From Paraglomus occultum (Eukaryota; Glomeromycota; Glomeromycetes; Paraglomerales; Paraglomeraceae): DNA of 36,962 nt. Below are positions 1 through 10,000 of this stretch, piece after piece. The DNA lies in NCBI GenBank assembly GCA_910592205.1, contig CAJVPJ010000183.1, positions 1 to 36,962 on the forward strand. The letters are read 5' to 3'. Within the stretch, counting starts at the first letter, position 1; each line of letters opens with the position of its first letter. The position numbers and the translations under genes are program-made. The notes beneath the pieces are model-generated. The model made no database searches, was not told the DNA's origin, and worked only from the letters and a program-made list of their open reading frames with translations.

Positions 1-233
1 AAACCCCCTCTCGGCAGAACACACCTACGCAATTAATTGCTCTCCCAACCCTATTGTGGACGCCGACCGTAACAATATTATTAATGTGTGGTTATATTTT
101 AAGAGTGACTCTATCAAGGTGCAACTTAAACTGTAACTAAAACAAATAGTTCAGTTATTAATATACCCAATCATCAATAATTTAGTGTCCTTTTTTTCTT
201 TCACTATAGGACAAAGCATCTGACAAATAAAAC

Positions 234-3200
234 CTAATTATCAAATTTAAGATCCAGAGAGGAGTCCAATTTTGATTCCAGAGCCTTTGTCAAAGCTGTT
301 GCTCCTGTAGCTCCAATTTGATTGTTCCTGAGACTCAATAAAGTCAGAGAGGAATTTGATCCTAGAGCTTTTGCCAAAGCTGTTGCTCCTGTATCTCCAA
401 TTTGATTACTCCAGAGACTCAATAAAGTCAGAGAGGAATTTGATTCTAGAGCCTTTGCCAAAGCTGTTGCTCCTGTATCTCCAATTTGATTACTCCAGAG
501 ATTCAATGAAGTCAGAGATGAACTTAATTTTAAAATTTTTGCTAAAATAACAGCTCCATCATTTTTAATTTTATGATGTAAAAAATCTAACAAACATTGA
601 TTTTGATAATTTTGTGTTTCTAATTGATCAAACAAAGATGATAACTGTTTGTAGAGAGTTTCATTTGGTTTGATATTGAATGACATGCTAATATCATCTA
701 GTGCTTTGTTATACTGACAAAGGTCAAGATAGGCAGCTGCTCTTACATTTAGTGTATCTACATTTTTCTGTGACTGAATTTCTAACGATTTGTTGAAATC
801 ATTTAATGCATTATCATACTGTTTGAGTGCATAATAGATCTTTCCTCTTACTCTCAATGCAAATGTGTGGTCTGGTTCAGCATTTAAAATTTTATCCAAG
901 TTCTCCAATGCATTACCATATTGACTAATATCAAGTCTGATAATTTCTTGTTCCATTAAGGTAAACATATTGCTTGGATCCAGCCCCAGTGAGTCATCAA
1001 GATCATTCAATGCATTATCATGTTGCTCAAGCATGAGGTAAACATGTCCTCTTAGATGTTGTGCTATTGTATTAGTTGGTTTAATTTGTAGTGCTTTATT
1101 GAGGTCTTCTAATGCATCTGCATATTGACACAGAAAAAAATAGACAGCCCCTCTCACAATCAGTGTGTTTATATCATTTAGTTCAATCTCTAATAATTTA
1201 AGTTGATTGAAATCAGCTAAGGCTAACTCATACCAGGTAAGAATGTAATAGATGTTACCCCTGACTTCTAATGCAAGTGCATCATTTGCATCAATCTTCA
1301 ATGATTGTTTAAGGTCTTTAAGAGCTTGTTTGTACACTGATTGTTGCATATAATATTTTCCACGCCAAGCCCATGCTCTGGCATTGTTAGGATTATTTTT
1401 TATGGCCTTTGTTATGTGATCATAACATTTTTGATAGTTTAACACTTCCATGTATGCAACAGCAAGGTCAATTTGGATAGTTACACTGTTGGGATAATGA
1501 ATAAGTGCCCTTTCAAGCCATAATATTGCATCATTATATCTTTTTTCATCAAAAGCTTTCTTGCCTTGCTTGTATGTAGGATGTAGACTTTTTGGTCTCT
1601 TCATTAACTGTAGGATATTCTTCTTTGGCTTCATTTGAAGTAAATATAAAAACTTTGATTTCATAATAGAAGTCTCCTCGACATCATCACTGTCATCCTG
1701 ACTTGCCACAATAGCCGTAAAATCTTTTGTCTTGCCTTTTGTATTTGGTGTAATGTGTCCAGCCTTAACAAATTTTTCATACAATGCTTTGTAAATTGGT
1801 GAACTTGGCATTATCTCAGTCTCTTGCAATTGAAATTTTCTTCTACAATAGAAGCATTTCAATTCAAGACAATTCATTTTCATGAATGTTTCTAATGCCA
1901 AATAGCTGATCTTATGTGTACATGGAAGTATTCTAAAATCATCTGTAACTTCTTGTGTAAATTGACATGTAAGATGCTCAGCCACCATGTCCAAAATTAA
2001 TAAATCATTAGGATTTGAATTAAGGAGCTCTTCAGATGGCTTGTCAAATTTACTTGCATTCTTTCTTATGGTCAACATTTCAATATTGGTTCTGCCACTT
2101 GCTTGATTAATATGAGTATGTTTTTCACTAGTGTATCTTCTTATGTCTTGAAGCCTTTTTGTATCTTGGTCTGAGGCTGAGAATTTTTCAATATGTTGAT
2201 CCAGATCAACTTGCACAACAGAAAATGTAATTGGATCCTTTTTATGCAGTATCACTAGAACTTCCATTGCTTTAAATTGAATGAATTCTATCTTCACAAT
2301 GTCCAGAGATAGTTTTGCAAGGTAATAACAATGAGCCAAGGTGTTGGTATTTTTTGTAGATGTTATCAACCTTTGAGCAATATCCAATACACCAAACAAT
2401 AATGAGTATGGAACTGATTCTGATATAGTTTTTGATTTAATATTTATATTAGACTTATATCCATCTGACTTTGCTGAAATAGAAACTGCTTTTTTCCACT
2501 CTTGATCTCCAAATCTCCATAGATCCTTAATAATCATTAATTCCCCTTTAGCAACCAAATTTCTATTAATTGGAGCAGCTGACCATTCAACAAATGCTTG
2601 GTAAATTGTGTATAAATACCCCCATTCCTTGAACCAATGTCCCACAGAAAACTTGGATTGTAAAACTCCCTGAATATTATTATATATTTCAGCAGTAAAT
2701 TTGTTATCAATTGGGGTTTCCATAGTTGTCATAACACCAGTCATATCAGGTAAAGCCTCAACCAATGTAGCAAAAAAAGCCTTTAGTTGGTTTATAATTA
2801 CAAGCCAGACAGTCTTATCATCATCCATCACATGAAGAGTATTATAAAGATGCATAAACAAAAATTCATTGTTATGATTTTGAACTTTAACAGTTTCATC
2901 CAATGTAGCAGATAAAACCTTTGCACCTTGTAAGCCTTTACCTATGACTTTGATGTAACACTGATGAAATTCATACAATCTTGCAAGGTGTTTATGCAAA
3001 GTTTCAAGTAACTCATTCTCCATTTTAACAAGACGCTTGCCATATGTTTCTAAAGCGACTGTATATGCTCTAAGATGCAATTCCAACTCAATATCAGTGG
3101 TCTTCTTATGGTCATGATATGTGACATAAATTCCAACTGTTTTTAAAACATTTCTCAATTGATCATCCTCTAACCTATTACCAAACAATAGTAACAGATT

Positions 3201-3603
3201 GGATAATTTAATAAAATAATTGATTCTATCCTTGTTATTACTGCTGACAATTGATTCCAAAGTTGTAGATAGTTGCTCATCTAATTCAACCTTGTTCAGA
3301 TATGTTGTACCATAGTCATCATGATCATTTTCATTATCACTGTCACTTTCAAAGACAATGAGGTCTTGCTCAATATCAAATACATCTTCAGTCTCTGCGT
3401 TATCAAGCTGCTTTCCCTTCCCTTTGTTTTTGGTACCTGAAGATGATTGCTGTCCAATATCCTAGTAATGTTGATATTAAAGTGTGTTGTATTTTATTGT
3501 GGGCGTTGTAAGCGTTGTTTGATTTATTTCAAGTGCAAAAAAATCAATCTTATTGAATGCCAAAACTTACGCAGCTGTTTCCTGACAAGTACTCGTAATC
3601 CAT
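234..3603 (-). CDS. RING/U-box-like, TPR and LRR repeat protein (two exons)
   Basis: Modelled as join(3571..3603, 234..3461) on the minus strand, 1086 residues. Exon 1 has 11 codons (MDYEYLSGNSC). The 3235-3461 part has no ATG in frame but stays open up to a CTAG acceptor, and a GTAAGT donor at 3570 joins in phase 0 to an ATG with A at -3. Order of parts: acidic Asp/Glu/Ser stretch about 35-60; long helical region of unknown kind about 80-500; RING/U-box-like Cys/His patch about 520-560 (LPCTHKIS, then CFYCRRK); eight to nine TPR units about 640-935; three 28-residue LRR units of the RNI/NLRC type (NQIGDTGATALAKAL) near the C-terminus. TPR and LRR repeats bind proteins. If the Cys/His patch is a true U-box it would recruit an E2 ubiquitin enzyme, but it has fewer Cys/His than a classical RING, so an E3 role is inference. 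Repeat identity is secure; the N-terminal exon is likely but untested. Confidence 0.8.
274..525 (-). repeat. Three 84-bp tandem LRR-coding repeats
   Basis: Units at 274-357, 358-441 and 442-525 are nearly identical in DNA and each codes one 28-residue leucine-rich repeat. The low divergence, compared with the TPR units of the same gene, points to recent unit duplication or gene conversion at the 3' end of the gene. A more diverged fourth unit precedes them in the protein. Confidence 0.9.
3462..3570 (-). other. Intron of the TPR-LRR gene
   Basis: Read on the minus strand, this 109-nt stretch starts GTAAGT and ends CTAG. It separates an 11-codon first exon from the large exon. Both exons are in phase 0, and without the intron the long frame meets a stop at 3462-3464 (the TAG of the acceptor itself) before any ATG. 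Seen in sequence; splicing inferred. Confidence 0.72.
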
Positions 3604-4525
3604 ATTAATACAATAGCTTTATTCTCAATATTAATAACAATGTTTAGTTTCTGGAGAAGTTCAATGCAAAATTCCATGGCGATGAAATTCGCTTGTTTAT
3701 GTTTATCTTTGCGTAATGTGATACAACCAATCGTTAGACAGTGATTCCAACTTTCCGGTGTCGCAAAATAAATTACTGTTTGTTGTAATACAGCAAACAA
3801 AATGACATTGTGAAAAGATAGATTGCATGATAGGAATATACGATACGAGAAAGACATCTGTCTCTAAAGAATTATCGCTACATTTAGCGTGGGGCACTTT
3901 TTGCCTCGAGAATGTATGCCGGTAACTCGTTTTATACAGTTCAACTAGGTACGAGTTTTCTTTTGAGGGGGGCTTCGCCCCCCCCCCCTGCTTTCTAATT
4001 TATTACTTAGGAGTTTGTAACTGATTTTAATTTCTAAAAAGGAAATATGTGAGGGTGGCAGTCGTTTGTGTTTGTTATTTTTATAGTAATAGGCGAGATT
4101 ATTTATATGGAACATATTGGAGTAAGTAATGTGATAGGTTTTTGCGTTTGTATGGTGTAACGATCAGTATTGAAGAATATTCGTATGTAGTCGAGTTAGG
4201 TGTAATAGTTAGAATTATGGTTTATTTATGAGATTTTTTAATTGTACGTAGTTGAGTGCATGAATGGATAGTAGTTTTTTACTATTATAATATAGTAAGT
4301 AAGACTATACGGACAGACGAATTCGATCTGATGACAATTTACTCTAGCTATTCTTCAATCGAGAGTAGTACAAGTGTTAATAAAAGAGAAATACAAAGCT
4401 TAGTACCGAACTCGGAGAAAATACTATAACTCATTCCTTAATGAATTGCAAAGATAGGTGTTGCCAAAGATAAAATTGTGGAGAGGGGGTGTGCTGATAT
4501 TAAAAATAAGCGTAAGAAAGTACAA
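3604..4525. other. Intergenic: start side of TPR-LRR gene to Helitron side
   Basis: No gene supported. 3604-3897 holds open frames without similarity that overlap the TPR-gene leader. The notable item is the G/C hairpin at 3967-3983 with CTAG at 3945-3948, listed separately. 3990-4525 is AT-rich and featureless to my reading. Confidence 0.5.
3967..3983. repeat. 7-bp G/C hairpin next to a C11 run
   Basis: GGGGGGC, loop TTC, GCCCCCC: a perfect 7-bp stem with a 3-nt loop, running into eleven C (3978-3988). On the minus strand it is followed after 18 nt by CTAG and then T. That is the order of a Helitron 3' end (hairpin, then CTRR, then host T), though the usual spacing is about 10-12 nt. Confidence 0.6.
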
Positions 4526-5538
4526 TTACGGTTCCTTGTATGATGGTAAGTTTAGGATGTCTGACGCTAGGTTGGGAAGCTTGGGTTTGTCATTGGATCG
4601 TAGTGCTCTTTTCGGAGCTGTTGGCATTGATTTGTCTTTTGAATCTGCTTGCTCTTCACCCGAATTATCTGGAGTAGAAATGGAATCTACTGATTTGGCT
4701 GTAGTCGTAGTTTTTGGACGCTTCGATGGCGTATTGATTTGTTGGGTTGATGGAGTATGGTCAATGAATTCGTATAATTGAGATCTTTTCTGCGAGGCAG
4801 AGTTATTGGTAGATGGTGTGGTATGATTGATTGGTTCGTGGATTGAGGAAGACATAGAGGAGGTGTGGGTGGAGATGAATTCGAAATTGTGGAGTTGGAT
4901 ATAAAGTTTGTTATTGTGTATGTCCAATTCTCCTACTAGCAATACCCGAGATCCTACCTTCCCCTTTTTTGTTCTTTCATGTAGATTTTTCTTGGAGGAT
5001 TCGTGGTATGCTATTATATCAAACTCTGCTACATTTAAGCTTGAACCACTGCCGCTTACATATTGCGAGGTGCGAGAGGTGAAGGTGGTGATATTGTTTC
5101 GTATTTGAGCAGCAGTTTTTATCGTGGCGATTGTACGGATCCAGGTACGTGCATGTGGTATGTTGGATGGATTATATGCAGCAACATGGCACTTGAAGGG
5201 GTTTATCTGGGAAATTTGAGTAGTATGTAAGTGGACAGAGTATAGATTAATTAATATTAGAAAACAAAAAGTTTTAAATGTTAATTACTTACAGTCAGTA
5301 TGTTATCATGTAGTGATGTTATTGTGCCAGCGAGTTCGATTATGTCGTCTGATGCGAATGCCATTGTTGCTCGCCAGTCTGGTTTGTCTTTCGGCACGTA
5401 TACATCGAATCGAATTTGTATTGGTTCAGCGGCGAAATTGAGAAAGACGCCTTTAGCTTTGAACAGTGTATGTTCTGCTCTGTTTTCTTCTTGGACTTGC
5501 AGGACATGTACGGCAGTAGAATTTAAGTGAGCCAACAT
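4526..5538 (-). CDS. OB-fold-like putative ssDNA-binding protein (two exons)
   Basis: Modelled as join(5293..5538, 4526..5206) on the minus strand, 308 residues. Exon 1 ends ..NILT at a GTAAGT donor; a pyrimidine-rich CCCAG acceptor at 5207 resumes in phase 0 and the frame runs open to TAA at 4526. The ATG at 5538 has A at -3 and a TATA box about 50 nt upstream. The first 80 residues alternate beta-type hydrophobics. Residues about 140-194 (VAEFDIIAYHE, then GSRVLLVGELDIHNNKLYIQ) have the look of an OB-fold of SSB/RPA type. The tail (about 195-308) is rich in Ser/Thr/Pro/Lys with basic patches (SKRPK, PKRALR), as in disordered SSB tails or nuclear localisation signals. It lies 1.5 kb downstream of RepHel, same strand. 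Binding of ssDNA during Helitron transposition is inference from fold impression and neighbourhood; it could instead be an unrelated captured gene. Confidence 0.68.
5207..5292 (-). other. Intron of the OB-fold-like gene
   Basis: 86 nt on the minus strand, GTAAGT at the donor and TTTCCCAG at the acceptor, with ACTTAC and CTAAT branch-like motifs inside. It joins two open frames in phase 0; unspliced, the first exon would stop at 5281. Confidence 0.78.
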
Positions 5539-5583
5539 TGTGAGATTATAGGAGATATGCAGAAGGATGTCGTAAATGTGTTT

Positions 5584-5594
5584 CTTTTATATAG
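5584..5594 (-). promoter_or_regulatory. TATA box of the OB-fold-like gene
   Basis: CTATATAAAAG on the minus strand, about 46 nt before the ATG at 5538; a textbook TATA match in the right place. Confidence 0.65.
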
Positions 5595-7038
5595 ATGTTG
5601 AATATAACAGCGGAATTTCGGGAAAATATTGATATACAGTGGGCTGAGGGTTATTTTTAAAATATGGAATTGCGATACTGTTGCATGCTCTTGCTCAGTA
5701 TAATTTAACCGCTCTCATAATGTCCTTTTCTATGTTCCATCTTTGATGGCAGTAACCAAGATTATTCTGTGTTGAAGCAGCGATATGGCGTGTGGGTGGG
5801 TATCTTTGACATATATTTCGATTAGACTATACGGACTGCTATGTGCGTTCGTAGGATAGCTGCATAGTATACTGTCGAAAGTTGGTGAGGAATACCCTCA
5901 CAAGCATGGCCTTGGCTGGATTTCACAAAGGACAGAGAAGATTACAAAATTTTTTTGATTAAGACAATAGTAATTGTCTAGAATGTGCGGTGGGGGTGTA
6001 AACATGGGAGTCAGTGATGTAAACGTTCTGGCCTGTTAGTGACGTAAAACGTTCTGGCTTCTCATCTATTATTTAAAGATGAAAGCCAGATTCCCTTTTT
6101 TGATTAGAACGAATACTAAGTGTGGCACAAGTATGTAATGCAATGTAAATGGGTATAAACATGTGTCTGAAGGAGAAAAAAGGCCAGACTGATCGTGATT
6201 AAATAAATAAAAAAAAAAGAATGAAGAACGACAATGATATATGGAAGGGTAACACAAACATCGGAATGTAAATGTTCTGGGCCTGTGTTTGTAATGAGTA
6301 ATATTATATAATCAATAAACGATGTTCAATCAACATGTTTATGTGATAATAGCAGAGTAAGATGTGTTGTTTCTGATCTGGGCCGGTCCGATTTTTGAAT
6401 TTGCTATGATTCAGAACATAAGTAGAGGATTGCTAATTATGTGTTTGAAGGCAGATCGCAATTGAGTATAATTGAGTATGAGAGAACGATATCTCTTAGG
6501 GTTGATGTATAAGTAGATATGATCATCTGTTTATCTACACAAACATCAATGACGATTTGTGTGTAACTAAATAAAGTAACGGGTGGAGTGACAAATATAT
6601 TATTGTTATTGGGAGTGGAGTAAATCAAGCGCGTATGAGTATGAGCCAGGGTATTTGCGAATTACGGGCGGGAAGCAATGCCGAATAAGGTGAATTTGTG
6701 ATCACGTTATGATGATTCGATAAGGATGGGGAGAGTATGTACTTGACAAATCGCAGAATATCAAATACGTTATCGTTATGAGAGGTACAGTAAATAACTT
6801 TTCATATTATATCATGTTTTGTTAAAGAATATAGTTTCACAGAGTATATTTCAATTTATTATTAGGATTATACAACTTTATTATATAATGTTATAGAAGT
6901 AAAAATTGCAATAAGGAAAGATAAATTTTAAAAATTACATTCAGTACTGATTAAGGTGTTAGTGTGGAGGATAAAAATAAACGGGTAGAAAAATAAAGAA
7001 TAAAGAGAATAGAAGACCATGGATGTTGCCAGAGACAA
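5595..7038. other. Spacer between OB-fold-like gene and RepHel, with a short repeat
   Basis: No gene supported; the small open frames here show no recognisable domain. A motif of about 25 bp ending in AACGTTCTGGC recurs back to back at about 6009-6034 and 6035-6058, with a weaker copy (AATGTTCTGGGCCTG) near 6266-6284. Confidence 0.5.
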
Positions 7039-10000
7039 TTAAAGTGAGAAAAGTGGATGGGATGTAGCTTTTCTTTCCAAACGTTCGTACTCGCGGAGGA
7101 CGTCGATGTCAACAGAAAAAGCTTCCTTATCCAAGCAAGGAATTTGTACGTTATTCCAAGAGGGTGCACGACTCAGGGCAGTATATGCTTGACCAGCAGC
7201 GAAAAATTGTTTATCCAAAAATAAAGATATACGCGGTAATGTTAACCCTTGGGATTTATGTACGGTTAACGCAAAGCAATTTTGTAAAGGGTATTGTTTG
7301 CGAGAGGCATTCATACCGTTTATGGTAAAGTAGGACGTTTTTGGGAAGATTACCGCATGGATTAAACGTCTAGTGCCGAGAAAAGAAATATGGACACCTT
7401 GACTTTCATGTTCAAGTTTTGTAACGATGCCTATACTTCCGTTACATATGCCGTTAGCGATCATATCATTGGTTAGGTACATTACACGTGCACCAGGTTG
7501 GAGCCGAACACGGACGGGAAAGTTGGTGTGTTGCTTGAACATACGTTGTGAATATTCGTTATCCCATTCTTCGTCGTTCACCTTGTCTACAGCAGTACTT
7601 ATTAATATGTCATTTTCGCATGTAATTTCTAATAAATTGCAAAACGATATATTAATCCGTTCTGCAGATTCTTTATAACCAACAATAAAGGTCGTATTGA
7701 AGGAATTAATGTCTGATTCCGTGTTGACGTGTTGTAAATTTTTTGCCTGTAGCATATGCCAGGAATTATCAGATATTCTGCCTAAGCGTACTTCCTCCAA
7801 TAGGTTGAAAAATTGATTGTCTCCAATTTGGCGGTGAGATCTCCGTAAAAAAAGCGGATAGAATAATTGCCAAGCGGGTGAATTGAAAACACTCGTTCCG
7901 TGTACTGGAGGTAGTTGGCACAAATCGCCTACGACAAGTACGTTGATACCACCAAATGGTTTATGGTTGTTGTGTAGTTTAGCAAAAATGTCAGAAATAA
8001 AAGTAAATAAGCTGGCAGAAACCATGGATACTTCATCTATGATAAGTGTTTTAATATTTCTCATTTTATTTTGTAGAGAAACATCGGTAAATAAAAGTGT
8101 TTTGTAGGAAGATTGGTAATTCGTATTGGAAGATGATATTTTTAATGCGGAATGGATAGTTTGTCCATCCACATTCTGGGCTGCAACACCAGTTGGAGCC
8201 AACACGAGATATTTAATCCTCCTAGAGTGAAGATGATTGCGGAATAGATGTATAATAAATGATTTTCCCGTGCCAGCTGATCCAGTTAAAAAAAAGTATG
8301 GCCATTGATTGCGGTGAGAACCCATCATATTTGTTAATACAGTAATGGCTTTATATTGATCGTTGGGTAGATCAGCTATAGACGTGTGGGGTGTAATGTG
8401 TGGTAGTTTTTTCAAAGCTGATAATTGAAGCCTGATTATGTTCACATTTGGAAGACGCTGCATTGATTGTTGCACAGATTGTAGATGTGAATCGATAATG
8501 GCTGCAAACTGATGTTCAAAGTGCATTGTTGTTTGAGTTATACGCGAACGAGCTTGTTCACGCATTGATAGTGCTTCATGCGGAAACATAGAAAGATAAT
8601 GTTCTCTATAGTTATCATATTGACCCGACAGCTCCTCCTCTGATCTCCAAGATTTTGTCTGCAGCAAACGGTAGTAAAAGAATGAGTCACCATCATTTAA
8701 TTTAAGGAAGCGGGTGCGTGTTAATGTGGGCTTCTTCCTCTTAATTATTACTCGATTGTCGAGATCTCTTACAGCTTGAACGTTAGCAGTGGTTGTAGTA
8801 CGTATATCATATAATTGATAATATTCTTCATATTTCAAATGTTCAAAGTCATCGCCATAAGGTCTGCGGAAATATTTCTCAATAGCATCAGGATAGTAAG
8901 GGTTGTCAGGATTATACAATAATTGTGAAACTGGCAATATAGTTTTTGAACGAAGTGAGGGTGGTTCAGTAGGTAAAAAATTTACCGTTGCAGAAGAATT
9001 GCAAATAGTTTCACCAGTAATCAAATAAATAACTTCCATAGCGCCTAGTCGTCTCCCAAGTACATGCTGGTAAAACCGATTGTTTTCGTTAATATTAAAA
9101 ATATGGGATGGTTCGGCTTTGGAAATGTATTTTGTCATATATCGTGCAAAGCCTTTACTAGTGACATATTGGAAATTGCAATGAGCATCCCAAGTCAATA
9201 ATGTAGGCGCATGGAATGGCACAACCCATCTATCTTCTTCTGTAATAGCCTTATAGACGTAACGTAGGGAGGTTGGGTCATTATAGGTTAAGTTAGATAA
9301 AGGTCTAGGAAAATTACGTTTGCATTGTTCGCCAGCAGGCGGCGGACCTCCACATAAATGTGGTCGGCATGTATGTATTTGATGCATACGCACTTTTGCA
9401 TATAGCTCAGGTTCGTTTTCAGGATCAGGCATGGTACTGCGAATTTCATTAGAAGAGATCATTTCATTAATTGTAGCTTCTGTCCAAAGCACAATATGTA
9501 AATGGGCTGCACCACGATTTTGAAATTCGACTCGTTCAAAAAAATCGCTGATACGTTTCCATCCATTAAGGCGATTGTCATTCCATAATCTTTTTTTTAA
9601 TGAACGGAAACGTTGCATAAAATACATACACACATGAAAAGGACGATTGGTAGGATTAGTATCACCATTATCAGTGTTACGAAGTATTTCCGTTAGATGT
9701 GTCCATTTAGTTTCAGCCATTGATAAAGTAACGAAAAGTGTTGGTAAACCTTTAGCCTTAACCATGGAATTAAGATGATGTTCTTTTTCTGCGAAATAAG
9801 AGTCACCTGTGCGGATAAAAGTAGGCAATGGCATAGATTTATCCTCATCAACTATCATATCATGGGTATAGTGACTTTGTCGTAACCATTGTATGGCAGA
9901 TGGGTGACTATGCGTGGAATCAGTATGACGTTGGCGAAATATGCGAGCATTATTTTGAAAATTTCTAAGCTTTTCTAGCTGCATATACGACCACATCATC

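Noticed and set aside
356-550. Plus-strand open frame with internal repeats.
   Set aside because: It is the antisense shadow of the LRR-coding tandem repeats.
3567-3897. Minus-strand open frames of 96 and 64 codons just upstream of the TPR-LRR gene.
   Set aside because: They are in the wrong frame to join the large exon; only the short frame from the ATG at 3603 joins in phase.
3967-3988. G/C hairpin read as a bacterial-type terminator.
   Set aside because: There is no T-run after the stem on either strand, and the context is eukaryotic; the Helitron end is a better candidate.
4458-5530. Plus-strand open frames over the OB-fold-like gene.
   Set aside because: The minus strand offers a better model: TATA box, ATG context, two consensus splice sites in phase and a coherent protein.
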